DNA of 64,000 bases, taken from assembly GCA_041394705.1 (NCBI GenBank), contig JAWKHS010000003.1:558001-622000 (forward strand), given 5' to 3'. Shown here in pieces: positions 8,202 through 17,178 of this stretch. Both the position numbers and the translations under genes were made by a program. Source of the stretch: Vicinamibacterales bacterium. GTDB taxonomy: Bacteria; Acidobacteriota; Vicinamibacteria; Vicinamibacterales; UBA2999. Below the pieces are notes generated by a model. That model was not told the DNA's origin. It searched no databases and saw only the letters and a list, made by a program, of their open reading frames with translations. Within the stretch, counting starts at the first letter, position 1. Each line of letters opens with the position of its first letter.

Positions 8202-10712
8202 ATGAGCGGCGCCACCCGTCGCGAGTTCCTGCGAGCCGTTGCCGCTGGGCAGGCCACCGCCGTGGCTGCCGGTCTTCCGCCGGTGCCGGCGACACTTCGG
8301 GCCTGTGCCGCGCAGGCGCCGTCGGCGGTGCGTTGGGATCAGGTGTGTGCCGGTTCTGCGGCACTGGCTGCATCCAGGTGGGCACCCGCGACGACCGGAT
8401 CGTCGCCGTCAAGGGCGACCCGACCTCGCCCGTGAATCGCGGCCTGCTGTGCGTGAAGGGCTACGCCAACGCGCAGATTTCTACGGCTCCGACTGGCTGA
8501 CCACACCGCAGTTGCGCTCACGGACGGTGCCTACGACAAACGCGGCACGCTCACGCCTGTGTCGTGGGGAACGCGCCTTCGACGAGATGGCGCGCCAGTT
8601 CACGCGCGTCCACGCGGAGCTCGGTCCGACCGGCGTGGCGGTGATGGGCTCGGGTCAGCATACACGATTCAGGAGGGGGCTACGCCGCGGCGAAGCTCGT
8701 CAAGGCCGGCTGGCGCAGCAACAACCTCGAGCCGAACGCGCTGGCACTGTATGGCCTCGGCGGTCACGTTTGGCGTAGACCCGGCACACTGAGCCGGCCG
8801 GCTGTTACGACGACATCGAGCTCACCGACACCGTGGTGACGTGGGGCGCCAACATGGCCGAGATGCACCCGATGCTGTGGGCGTGTCACCGCGAAGCGGC
8901 TGGCCGACCTGAACTACCGCACGCGCACCCGACGACGACGTTCACGACGCCGACCTCGCGATGGCGGATCTCGAGATCGACGGTTCAGCAGACGGACCTC
9001 GCGATCTGGAACTACCTCGGGCTCGCGAGGTGCTCGTCCGGAACGCGGTCGATCGGGCGTTCGCGCTGACCAGCACTGTGTCTTCGCCGCCGGCTACACC
9101 GACATCGGCTACGGTCAACGCGGCGACGATCGAGCGATGTTTCGCCGAGCGCGACACCCGCGCGAACGAACGCGTCCACACACTGACGCCCGACGAGGCG
9201 GTCGCAGGCGTCCTGAGAAAGCGGGTGAGCGCGCGTGGCGCACGACCGGCGCCAATGCGAACGATCACTGGCTCATCACCGCCGACGAGTTCCGCGCCGC
9301 CGTCGAGCCCTACACCCTCGGACTTCGCGGCCGGACTCGCGCGCGGCAACGCCGACGAGCCGCTCGAAGCGTTCCGGGCCAAGCTCGCGCAGCTCGCCGA
9401 CCTCTACTGCGATCGCGCCCGCAAGGTCGTGTCGTTCTGGACCATGGGCTTCAACCAGAGCACGCGCGGCACCTGGCTGGAACGAGCAGGCCTACATGGT
9501 GCACCTGCTCACCGCGCTACGCGGCCCCCGGCAACAGTGCTTTCTCGCTCACCGGGCAGCTGTCATTCGTGGCACCGCGCGCGAAGTCGGCACCTTCGCG
9601 CACCGCCTGCCGGCCGACATGTCAAAGTTGAGAACCCGGCCGATCGCCAGCGCGCCGAGGAGTCAGGCGGCTGCCGGCCGGCACGATCAACCTGAAACCG
9701 GGCAGCCACCTGACCGACATGATGCGCGACCCGAAGATGGCCGCATCAAGTGGCTGTGGGTGCAGGTCACGAATCCGTTCCAGTCGACCGCCAACGCCAA
9801 TCACTGGGTGGATGCGGCCCGGCGGCCTGATGCGTTCATCGTCGTGTTCGGACGTGTATCCCGGCGTCTCCCACCGGGCTGGCCGACCTGGTGCTGCCGT
9901 CGGCGATGATCTCGAGAAGTGGGTGCCTACGGCAACAGCGAACGCCGCACGCAGATGTGGCGCCAGCAGTGCCGGCGCCGGGGACGCTCGATCTGTGGCA
10001 ACCGAGTTCTCGAAGCGCCTCACCATTCGAACCTGTGGAGCGCGCAGCCGGTGGCCGGGGCTGCTGTGGCTGGTGAACCCGTCGGCCGGCTGCCCTGACG
10101 TGCGCGCCGCCGCCCGCGCGCTGGGGCATCGGCCGGAAGCCACCTACGACGTCTTGTTCGCGACGACAGCCAATCGGCGAGTGGCGTGGCCGGATGCCGT
10201 GGCGGAGGACCATCCGACACCGTGCGCTACCTTGGGGTCACGGGTTCCCCGAGAAGGCGCTGTTCGAGGAGCACGCCGCCTTCGCCGCGGGCACGCGCAC
10301 GACCGCGCCCTTCGACGCGTATTTTGGCGCCGACGTTCGCGGCCTGCGTTGGCCGGTTGTCAAGGGCCGCGAGACCCCCGCGCTTCAACGCGGCGCACGA
10401 TCCGTATTGCGACACGCGGACCGTCTGAGTTCTACGGCCCGGCGATGAAGGCGCTGCCGCCGGGCGACCGCACGGGGCCGGCCACGGCGCCGCCGGTGTC
10501 ACTCACCGGCAAGGCCAAGATCTTCTTCCGCCCCTATACAGCGCCGCCTGAAGTGCCCGATGCCACCTACGACCTGTGGCTCGGCACGGGCCGTGTCGAA
10601 CATTGGCACAGCGGCACGGGATGACGCCGGCGTTCCGGAGTTGCACCGCGCCATGCCCGCAGCGTTGCTCTTCATGCACCCGACGACAGCGAGTCGGGGC
10701 CTGGCCGCGCGC
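8202..10712 (+). pseudogene. napA: napA-like periplasmic nitrate reductase gene, many frameshifts and truncated 3' end
   Basis: The start at 8202 has GGAGGAG upstream and gives a Tat leader (TRREFLRAVAAGQ). Downstream, all three frames must be joined to follow NapA: CRFCGTGC with VAVKGDPTSPVNRGLLCVKG (8346-8460, the [4Fe-4S] site), VTWGANMAEMHPMLW (8836), QTDLAIWNYL (8992), VVSFWTMGFNQSTRGTW (9428), GTAREVGTFAHRLPADM (9570), NPFQSTANANHW (9772) and LWLGTGRVEHWHSGT (10577). Indels occur roughly every 50-150 bases, yet the residues between them are well conserved. The recognisable sequence stops after ELHRAMPAALLFMHP near 10680, so the last 60-80 residues usual for NapA are missing before the multicopper oxidase begins. 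Either a decayed gene or an uncorrected low-quality assembly patch. No napB or napC is next to it. Confidence 0.8.
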
Positions 10713-10731
10713 CCAGCATGGCGGCGCGCGG

Positions 10732-12012
10732 ATGCACCACCCGCCGCAGTCGGCGGAGGAACTCGCCGGCGCGGCCGACGTGACCTTGCGCATCGGCCGT
10801 CTGCGGCACGAGATCGCGCCGCGCCGCGTCGTGCCGACGCTGGCCTACAACGGTCAGGTGCCAGGCCCGTTACTACGGGTGTCGCGCGGGCGCCCGCTCA
10901 CGATCGACGTCTTCAACGACACCGAGGTCGAAGACATCGTGCACTGGCACGGGCTCCACATCCCGCCCGAGGTCGACGGCGTCTACGAGCAGGGCACGCC
11001 CGGCGTGCCGCCGCGCGGCCGCCGCCGCTACGTCTTCACCCCGGAACCCGCGGGCACGCGCTGGTACCACAGCCACAACGCTGCCGGCCGCGACCTGTCG
11101 AAGAGCACCTACACCGGCCAGTTCGGCGCCATGCTGGTCGACGACGGGCTCGATCCCGGCGCCTACGACGCCGACGTGCCGCTGCTGCTGCACGAGTGGG
11201 AGCCGTCGCTGCGCCGCCAGGGCGGCGTCGACGTCGAGTTCAAGGCGTATTCGATCAACGGCCGGATGCTCGGCGCCGGCGAGCCGGTGCGCGTGAAGGA
11301 AGGCGCGCGCGTGCTGTTCCGGCTCGTGAACGCCAGCGCCACGCTGACCCACCAGCTCGCGCTGCCCGGGCATCGTTTTCGCGTCGTGGCCCTCGACGGC
11401 AACCCCGTGCCGCGGCCGGCGCCAGTCCCGATCGTCGAGCTGGCGCCGGGCGAGCGCGTGGATGCCGTGGTGGAAATGAACCGGCCCGGCGTGTGGATCC
11501 TCGGCGCACCGCGCGCCGCCGAGCGCGACAAAGGGCTCGGCATCGTCATCGAGTACGCCGGCGCCACCGGAGCACCACGGTGGGAGCCTCCGGTACCGCG
11601 GCCGTGGGACTACACCCTGTTCGGCGCGGAGTCGCCGGCGGTTCGTGAACCAGATGGCCGCCTCACGCTGGCCTTCCGGGCGGTGGGCGACGGCCATCAC
11701 TGGGCCATCAACGGCAAGTCGTATCCGAAGACCGACGACATCGTCGTGACGGCCGGCCGCCGGTACCGGTGGACGCTCGACAACCAGAGCGCCGACCCGC
11801 ATCCCGTGCATCTGCACCGGCACACCTTCGAACTCGTGCGGTTCGACGGCCGGCCAACCTCGGGCCTGATGAAAGACGTCGTCACCGTGCCGCCGTGGAA
11901 GCAGGTCGAGATCGACGTCACCGCGAATCTGCCGGGTCTCGCCCTATTCCATTGCCACCAGCAGTTCCACATGGACAACGGCTTCATGGCGATGATGCGC
12001 TACGAGCCGTGA
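10732..12012 (+). CDS. Multicopper oxidase
   Basis: From the ATG at 10732 the product has 426 residues. All four copper motifs are visible: HWHGLH (71-76), WYHSH (111-115), HPVHLHRH near 362-369 and HCHQQFHMDNGFM near 405-417, which carries the HCH pair and a type 1 copper His and Met. This is the three-cupredoxin laccase/CopA/FtsP-like architecture, not the two-domain copper nitrite reductase. The family couples one-electron oxidation of phenols, metals or other donors to reduction of oxygen to water. The in-frame sequence before the ATG (AWPRAQHGGAR) resembles the end of an export signal, so the true N-terminus was probably lost at the junction with the broken napA. It converges with a Crp/Fnr gene, leaving seven bases between stops. 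Confidence 0.85.
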   Translation: MHHPPQSAEELAGAADVTLRIGRLRHEIAPRRVVPTLAYNGQVPGPLLRVSRGRPLTIDVFNDTEVEDIVHWHGLHIPPEVDGVYEQGTPGVPPRGRRRYVFTPEPAGTRWYHSHNAAGRDLSKSTYTGQFGAMLVDDGLDPGAYDADVPLLLHEWEPSLRRQGGVDVEFKAYSINGRMLGAGEPVRVKEGARVLFRLVNASATLTHQLALPGHRFRVVALDGNPVPRPAPVPIVELAPGERVDAVVEMNRPGVWILGAPRAAERDKGLGIVIEYAGATGAPRWEPPVPRPWDYTLFGAESPAVREPDGRLTLAFRAVGDGHHWAINGKSYPKTDDIVVTAGRRYRWTLDNQSADPHPVHLHRHTFELVRFDGRPTSGLMKDVVTVPPWKQVEIDVTANLPGLALFHCHQQFHMDNGFMAMMRYEP

Positions 12013-12024
12013 CGGAACGTCACG
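12008..12024. terminator. Short palindrome over two convergent stop codons
   Basis: CGTGACG and CGTCACG form a perfect 7-bp inverted repeat around a GAA loop. The repeat spans the stop of the multicopper oxidase and the stop of the oppositely oriented Crp/Fnr gene, so it may serve as a small bidirectional terminator. There is no T run. Its GTGAC/GTCAC arms also resemble the palindrome at 14165, with a spacer one base longer. Confidence 0.35.
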
Positions 12025-12709
12025 TCGCGGAGGCGTCTTCTAGCACGGCGCGATCGAGCACCACGAAGCCGTCCTTGTCGGTGTGCAGTACGCCTTCCTT
12101 CTCCCACCGGCTCATGATCCGGATCGCGCTTTCGATCGTGGTGCCCGTGAGATCCGCGAGTTCCTGACGTGCCAGCGGCATCGGCACGAACGTGCCGCCG
12201 CGATCAGCGCGACCGATCTGGTGCGCGAGCTTCAGAAAGAGGCGGGCAAACCGAGCCTCGACTCTCGCCCCCGTGAGCTCGGCGAGACGCCGCGTCAGTT
12301 CCGCCAGGCGAATCGTGAGCCCCGACAACAAGCCGCGGACGAGCGCAGGATGGCGCTCGAGCAACTCGAAGAAGTCGCGCTTCTCGACGCGAAGACAGGT
12401 CACGTCGTCGAGCGCCAGTGCCGATGCCGGGAGCGGCGCGCTTTCGTAGACGGCGACGGCCGCCAGCGGGTCGCCCGGCCCGAAGATCTCGAGAATGATT
12501 TCCTTGCCGGCGGGCGTCGACTTGTAGACCTTGACCCGACCCTCGACGATGGCCAGGAAGGCGTCCGCATCCTCTCCTTCGGAGAACACGGTAGCGCCTC
12601 GCGCGTGGTGCACCACGCGTGACACTGCGCCGACGCGGGCACGGTCCTCCGACGTCAGGCGCCGAAACAGCGCCATGCGCCGCAACTGGTCGTCAGTCGG
12701 CAGACTCAC
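12020..12709 (-). CDS. Crp/Fnr-family transcriptional regulator
   Basis: Protein of 229 residues: an N-terminal cyclic-nucleotide-binding-like beta barrel (GATVFSEGEDADAFLAIVEGRVKVYK, then a PGD turn), a long dimerisation helix and a C-terminal winged helix whose recognition region is RQELADLTGTTIESAIRIMSRW. No N-terminal Cys cluster is present, so it is not a classical oxygen-sensing Fnr; the layout is closer to Dnr/NnrR-type haem or NO-responsive members and to general cAMP-independent ones. Gene order (nitrogen-oxide enzymes, hemerythrin protein) supports a role in controlling respiration of nitrogen oxides or the response to NO, which is inference. It lies 27 bases downstream of the hemerythrin gene on the same strand and could be co-transcribed. 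Confidence 0.85.
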   Translation of the reverse strand: MSLPTDDQLRRMALFRRLTSEDRARVGAVSRVVHHARGATVFSEGEDADAFLAIVEGRVKVYKSTPAGKEIILEIFGPGDPLAAVAVYESAPLPASALALDDVTCLRVEKRDFFELLERHPALVRGLLSGLTIRLAELTRRLAELTGARVEARFARLFLKLAHQIGRADRGGTFVPMPLARQELADLTGTTIESAIRIMSRWEKEGVLHTDKDGFVVLDRAVLEDASAT

Positions 12710-12736
12710 GGCTGCATTCTACTGGAGGGAGAGGCA

Positions 12737-13273
12737 CTACAGCCTCTGGTCCAGTTCAATCGCTCGCGGAAACAGGACCTCGGCTTCGAAGTGCACATGA
12801 GCAGCGAGGTCAGCCTGGAACGCGGTCAGATCATTCTGGACCGTGTGCCAGGCGTCGTCGGGTGGAGCATGGCTGAGGTCGCCTCTCAGCGCCTCGACTT
12901 CGGCGAGCGCCGCCAGGAGCCGCTCGTGCTCGGCCTCCAGCACGCGGATGGGATGGACGACCGTGGGGAACGCGAGGGCTGGACGAGACCGCCCCGAACG
13001 CTCAGCATCGGCCAGCGCGGTCACCGCCGGGAACAGAATGTTCTCCACCTTGGCGAGGTGGGCGAGCAGCCGCGTCGCGAGCTCGGCGAACGCGGCCTGC
13101 AGCCCTGTCGCTGGCCCCTCTGGCTCGCGTGCGGCCAGGGCTGCGAGGCGCGAGCGGATTCGCGGCACGGCCGCATGCATCCTGGCGTGCGGCACGGCGA
13201 CGAGGTGGTCGCACAGCGCATCCAGCGGCAGCCTGGCCGCGTCGACGCCGATGGCGAGCGGGTGCTCGGTCAT
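12737..13273 (-). CDS. Hemerythrin-domain protein (RIC/YtfE-like C-terminal part)
   Basis: Protein of 178 residues, all helical, with the spaced His and acidic residues of a hemerythrin di-iron four-helix bundle: CDHLVAVPHARMH (H23, H29, H33), HLAKVENILFPAV, HPIRVLEAEHERL and HVHFEAEVLFPRA. The opening D-H-L-x-x-x-P-H resembles the domain of RIC/ScdA/YtfE iron-centre repair proteins, but the N-terminal ScdA_N region is absent. Family members repair Fe-S clusters damaged by NO or peroxide, or bind oxygen or NO. Its location between two Crp/Fnr genes and near molybdoenzymes argues for a nitrosative-stress role, which is inference. Confidence 0.8.
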   Translation of the reverse strand: MTEHPLAIGVDAARLPLDALCDHLVAVPHARMHAAVPRIRSRLAALAAREPEGPATGLQAAFAELATRLLAHLAKVENILFPAVTALADAERSGRSRPALAFPTVVHPIRVLEAEHERLLAALAEVEALRGDLSHAPPDDAWHTVQNDLTAFQADLAAHVHFEAEVLFPRAIELDQRL

Positions 13274-13436
13274 GAGCTTGAGGGCCCTTGCAGCAGTCTA
13301 CGGAGCACCGCGGCGGTTCCGTATGATCGTCGTCATGCGCGGGCGCCCTCCTCGCCACCGCTGTGACCAGGTGGCAGGGGCGGGCGGCACGCCGACCCGC
13401 GGATTGTCGAACGACCACGGCACGTCCGATGACAAG

Positions 13437-14135
13437 ATGACACCCGTGTCGAGTCCCGTGGTCAGCCTCCAGGCGCAGCCGCTGTTCGCGGCGCTCGACG
13501 AGGCTGAGCTGACATCTCTGGCCGACCGGGCACACCTTCGCCGATACGCGCAAGGCGAGGTCCTGTTCGCCGAAGGGAGCGCCTGTCAGGGCCTCTACGT
13601 CCTCGTCTCCGGCAGGATCAAGATCTTCAAGACCTCGGCCTCTGGTCGAGAGCAGGTCCTGGCCGTGGAGGAACCTGGCAGTTCCTTTGCCGAACTGCCG
13701 GTGTTCGACGGCGGCCCGTATCCCGCATCGGCCTCCGCGATGTCCGACACCGAGGTCCTCTTCATCTCACGCGCCGACGTGCGAGCGCTGTGCCTGGAAC
13801 GTCCTGAGGTCGCCCTGAAGATCCTCCAGGTGGTGGCGGCTCGCCAGCGGCGGGTGGTGGCCGTGATCGAAGAGTTGTCCTTCACCACGGTGCGGCATCG
13901 ACTGGTCTCCTGGCTGCTGCGCCAAGCCGCGACCAGCGGCCGTCCGTCCGCGCGTGGCTCAATCATCACCCTTCCCAGTCATCAGGAGCTCGCCGCGCAC
14001 GTCGGCACCGTCCGCGAACTCGTGTCGCGGAACCTGACCAGACTCCAGGCGCAGGGCTTCATCGCGGTCGAGGCGAGAGTCATCACTATCCTCGACCTTC
14101 AGGGCCTGGAAGCGGACCTGGCTGCGTCCGAGTAG
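13437..14135 (+). CDS. Crp/Fnr-family transcriptional regulator (Dnr-like)
   Basis: The start at 13437 (MTPVSSPVVSLQAQPLF) gives a 232-residue protein of normal family length; a much longer upstream extension overlaps the divergent hemerythrin gene and lacks domain content. The N-terminal half has the beta-barrel effector domain (GEVLFAEGSACQGLYVLVSGRIKIFK), a long helix with QRRVVAVIEELSF, and a C-terminal winged helix HQELAAHVGTVRELVSRNLTRL in which E-x-x-S-R is the expected base-contacting pattern of the Fnr/Dnr branch. No Fe-S-binding Cys set is present. It is divergent from the hemerythrin gene over a 163-base interval and is followed by a palindrome and a cupin gene that it may regulate. 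Confidence 0.87.
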   Translation: MTPVSSPVVSLQAQPLFAALDEAELTSLADRAHLRRYAQGEVLFAEGSACQGLYVLVSGRIKIFKTSASGREQVLAVEEPGSSFAELPVFDGGPYPASASAMSDTEVLFISRADVRALCLERPEVALKILQVVAARQRRVVAVIEELSFTTVRHRLVSWLLRQAATSGRPSARGSIITLPSHQELAAHVGTVRELVSRNLTRLQAQGFIAVEARVITILDLQGLEADLAASE

Positions 14136-14164
14136 CGCGACGGCGCGGAACCGTTCGCGCGCGC

Positions 14165-14178
14165 GTGACAAAAGTCAC
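14165..14178. promoter_or_regulatory. Palindrome GTGACAAAAGTCAC, candidate Crp/Fnr-type operator
   Basis: GTGAC and GTCAC are separated by AAAA, a perfect two-fold element with the spacing of Fnr-family half-sites (5-4-5). It starts 29 bases after the stop of the Dnr-like regulator gene and ends 46 bases before the cupin start, so it could be a site for that regulator in front of the cupin promoter. It is seen directly; the protein that binds it is inferred. Confidence 0.5.
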
Positions 14179-14224
14179 TGCCAGGCGGGTGATGGACGCG
14201 TCACACTGCAACAGGAGGCAGCAC

Positions 14225-14674
14225 ATGTCCATTCGTGCGTCGTTCATCACAGGTGTGACGACGGCCGTCATGCTGGCGCTGGGGGTGTACGCAGCGTCGG
14301 CGTCTGGTGCGCGGCCTTACGCGAGCATCCCAACGCCTCAAAGCGCTCCCAAGGAGAACCCCATGAAGGTCCTGGCTCTGCAGTCGTCGATCGAACCCGG
14401 AGCCGACAAGCAAGTGGTGTCGCTGTTCACTGGGTCGCGTCGCACGCTGGTGCAGATCACGCTGCGTAACGGAGCCACACTGGCGGCACACAAAGCGCCC
14501 GTGCCGATCACGATTCAGTGCGTCGTGGGCAGCGGTACGCTCACGCTCAAGGACGAGGGAACCAGCGTGTCCCTCACGCCAGGAGTGCTCGTGACGCTCG
14601 AACCTGGCGTCGTTCATGAAATCGTGGCGTCGCCGTCCGTGTCCATCCTGTTGACCCAGTTCACGGACAGGTGA
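14225..14674 (+). CDS. Exported small cupin protein
   Basis: The ATG at 14225 follows AGGAGGC and gives a 149-residue protein with a signal peptide (MSIRASFITGVTTAVMLALGVYAASASG). The mature part contains a single cupin barrel: RNGATLAAHKAPVPITIQCVVGSGTLTLKDEG and PGVLVTLEPGVVHEIVA. His residues at AAH and VVHEI could bind a metal but the full G(X)5HXH(X)3,4E(X)6G set is incomplete. The in-frame TTG or earlier start at 14165 would overlap the operator-like palindrome and is unlikely. Its job is unknown; the position after a Dnr-like regulator and the palindrome suggests expression tied to nitrogen-oxide or redox status. Confidence 0.72.
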   Translation: MSIRASFITGVTTAVMLALGVYAASASGARPYASIPTPQSAPKENPMKVLALQSSIEPGADKQVVSLFTGSRRTLVQITLRNGATLAAHKAPVPITIQCVVGSGTLTLKDEGTSVSLTPGVLVTLEPGVVHEIVASPSVSILLTQFTDR

Positions 14675-14793
14675 GGATACCGGCCGCATGAACCGATTGT
14701 CGTCGCCCTGGCTCCTATGGAGTAGCGGTCGCGATCGACGGGCCAGACCCGCCGCCTGGGCGGTGTGGGCGTTCGCGTAGAGCAGGAGCACAT

Positions 14794-15987
14794 GTGGTGA
14801 GGAGGGGCTTCAGGGTTCCCCGTCAGGTCTGGGTGGCGCTCGTGGGGCTCGGGCTGCTGGCGGCGCTTGGCTGGGTGGCCACGCAGAGTGGCCCGCTCGC
14901 GCCGATTCGGGTCACGGTCGCGCCCGCGGCACAGCACGACGTGGCTCCGGCCCTCTTCGGCATCGGCACCGTCGAGGCCCGACGGGCCTACGCGATTGGG
15001 CCGATCGCCCCTGGCCGTGTCAGGCGCGTCCTCGTCGACGTCGGCGACACTGTCACCACCGGGCAGCTCCTTGCCGAGATGGAGCCGGTGGACCTCGATA
15101 CCCGCGTCGCCGCGACCGCCGCGGCGGTCGAGCGAGGCAGGAGCACCGTCTCCGCGGCTGACGCGCAGGTTCGAGACGCCAGGAGCCGGCACACGTGGGC
15201 CGCGACGGAGGCGCGCCGCGCCGAAGCCCTGGGGGCCGCGGGCGCCACCAGCCAGAGCGCAGTGGACACCGCACGGCAGGTCGAGAAATCCGCTGAGGCG
15301 CAGCTCATCGCCGCCGAGTCGACGCTGGTGGCGGCCCGTCGCGACGTGACGCGGCTCGAAGCCGACACCGGCGGGGCGCAGCAGCAGCGGAGCAACCTTC
15401 GCCTGGTCGCCCCGGTCGATGGCCTCGTCACGGCGCGGGACGCGGAACCAGGGTCCACGGTCGTGGCGGGTCAGATGGTCCTCAGGCTCGAGGATCCCCG
15501 CAGTGTCTGGATCAGCGTGCGCCTGGACCAGGCCCGTTCGGCTGGCCTGCGTGCCGGCTTGACGGCCCGCATCACGCGCCGTGCCGATCCGCTGGTCACC
15601 GTGGCGGGCACGTTGGTGCGCGTGGAACCCATCAGTGATGCCATCACCGAGGAACGTATCGCGAAGGTGGCGTTCGATCGCCTCCCAGACGGCGTGTCGA
15701 GTGGTGAGATGGCCGAGGTCACGCTGGCCTTGCCGGTGGTCAGGGCGGCGGTCGTGGTGCCCAACGCCAGTCTCCGCCACCGCGGCGCACAACAGGGCGT
15801 CTGGCGCTACGCGGACGGCCAGCTCGCGTTCGTGCCGGTCACCACCGGGGCAGAGGGACTCGACGGGCTGGTGCAGATACTCGAGGGCCTTCAGGTGGGT
15901 GACCAGGTGGTCGTCTACAGCGAGCGCGACCTCGACGACGGCAGCCGCGTCACGGTGGTGCCCGCGCTGCGGGGAGCGGTGCCATGA
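14794..15987 (+). CDS. Periplasmic adaptor of an ABC efflux system (MacA/DevB/HlyD family)
   Basis: Protein of 397 residues starting with GTG at 14794 (a second GTG follows at 14797), with GGAG upstream. One N-terminal membrane segment (VWVALVGLGLLAALGWVA) anchors it in the inner membrane. Then come a lipoyl/biotinyl half-motif (GRVRRVLVDVGDTVTTGQLLAEM), a long coiled-coil hairpin rich in Ala, Arg and Glu, the second lipoyl half (LVAPVDGLVTARDAEPGSTVVAGQ) and beta-barrel domains. Such adaptors bridge the inner-membrane transporter and an outer-membrane channel. Its stop overlaps the permease start by four bases (ATGA), and the ATPase gene follows, so the three form one operon. The outer-membrane partner is not in the window and the substrate is unknown. 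Confidence 0.85.
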   Translation: MVRRGFRVPRQVWVALVGLGLLAALGWVATQSGPLAPIRVTVAPAAQHDVAPALFGIGTVEARRAYAIGPIAPGRVRRVLVDVGDTVTTGQLLAEMEPVDLDTRVAATAAAVERGRSTVSAADAQVRDARSRHTWAATEARRAEALGAAGATSQSAVDTARQVEKSAEAQLIAAESTLVAARRDVTRLEADTGGAQQQRSNLRLVAPVDGLVTARDAEPGSTVVAGQMVLRLEDPRSVWISVRLDQARSAGLRAGLTARITRRADPLVTVAGTLVRVEPISDAITEERIAKVAFDRLPDGVSSGEMAEVTLALPVVRAAVVVPNASLRHRGAQQGVWRYADGQLAFVPVTTGAEGLDGLVQILEGLQVGDQVVVYSERDLDDGSRVTVVPALRGAVP

Positions 15988-17177
15988 TCAGCCTGGCCGG
16001 CCGGGACATCCTGCACTCGTGGAGCAAGTTCGTCCTGACGGGGCTGGGGCTCGGGCTGCTCATCGGCGTCACGTTCACCATGGCAGGCGTTTACCGCGGC
16101 ATGGTCGATGACGCCAAGGTGCTGCTCGATAACAGCGGCGCCGACGTCTGGGTCGTGCAGAAGGACACGCTCGGCCCGTATGCGGAGCCCTCCAGCGTGC
16201 ACGACGACATCTATCGCAGTCTGCTCGGGCTGCCGGGCGTTGCGCAGGCCTCCAACGTGACCTACCTCACGATGCAGGTCCGCCGCGGCGCGACGGACGT
16301 GCGCGCCATGGTCGTCGGCTTCGTGCCCGGTGAGCCCGGTGAACCGCTCTACCTGATTGCCGGTCGGCGTGTGACACGCAGTCACTACGAAGCGGTGGCG
16401 GACGTGAGCGCCGGCTTCTCGATTGGCGACCGCATTCGTATTCGCCGGCACGACTACATCGTTGTCGGCCTGACGCGGCGGATGGTGTCGTCCGGCGGGG
16501 ACCCGATGGTCTTCATCCCGCTCAAGGACGCGCAGGAGGCGCAGTTCCTCAAAGACAACGACGCCATCCTCAACGAGCGCGCCCGCAGCGCCGGCAATCC
16601 GGCGCTCAATCGTCCAGGCGTCCCCGGGCTGCTCGAGGCCCTCGAGGCGTCGCAGACCAGCAGCCAGACCGTCAACGCCGTGCTGGTCCGCGTGGGCACC
16701 GGTCACGCGCCCGACAGTGTCGCGGCCTACCTCCGTCAATGGAAGCACGTGCAGGCCTTCACACGTGTCGAGATGGAGGAGATTCTCATTGCCAAGCTCA
16801 TAGCCACCGCGTCGCGTCAGATCGGGATGTTCCTGGTGATTCTGACCATCGTGAGCGCCGCCATCGTGGCGTTCATCATCTACACGATGACGTTGGGCAA
16901 GATTCGAGAGATCGCCGTGCTGAAGCTCATCGGCACCCACAATTCGACCATCGCCAGCATGATCCTGCAGCAGGCCCTGGGTTTGGGCGTCATCGGCTTC
17001 GCGGTTGGCAAGATCGCCGCCACCATCTGGGGGCCGGCCTTCCCCCGCTACGTTCTGCTCGAACCCTGGGACGCCGTGCTCGGCTTCGGCATCGTGATGC
17101 TTGTCTGCGTGCTCGCCAGCACCCTGGCCATTCGGGCCGCCCTGCGCGTGGATCCGGCCGCCGCCATTGGAGGCTGA
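15984..17177 (+). CDS. ABC transporter permease, FtsX/DevC-like
   Basis: Protein of 397 residues with one N-terminal membrane helix (FVLTGLGLGLLIGVTFTMAGVY), a large extracytoplasmic MacB-type domain, and three C-terminal helices around residues 275-390 (FLVILTIVSAAIVAFIIY; GLGVIGFAVGKIAATI; VLGFGIVMLVCVLASTLAIR). It ends RVDPAAAIGG, the typical tail of FtsX-domain permeases. This topology matches DevC and MacB-type mechanotransmission transporters rather than importers. It is translationally coupled to the adaptor in front and followed one base after its stop by the ATPase start. Confidence 0.87.
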   Translation: MISLAGRDILHSWSKFVLTGLGLGLLIGVTFTMAGVYRGMVDDAKVLLDNSGADVWVVQKDTLGPYAEPSSVHDDIYRSLLGLPGVAQASNVTYLTMQVRRGATDVRAMVVGFVPGEPGEPLYLIAGRRVTRSHYEAVADVSAGFSIGDRIRIRRHDYIVVGLTRRMVSSGGDPMVFIPLKDAQEAQFLKDNDAILNERARSAGNPALNRPGVPGLLEALEASQTSSQTVNAVLVRVGTGHAPDSVAAYLRQWKHVQAFTRVEMEEILIAKLIATASRQIGMFLVILTIVSAAIVAFIIYTMTLGKIREIAVLKLIGTHNSTIASMILQQALGLGVIGFAVGKIAATIWGPAFPRYVLLEPWDAVLGFGIVMLVCVLASTLAIRAALRVDPAAAIGG

Positions 17178-17178
17178 G

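Noticed and set aside
10732..12012. Copper nitrite reductase (NirK)
   Set aside because: The copper motifs and HCH-x-x-x-H-x-x-x-G-M ending are those of three-domain laccase-like oxidases; NirK has two domains and a different active-site set.
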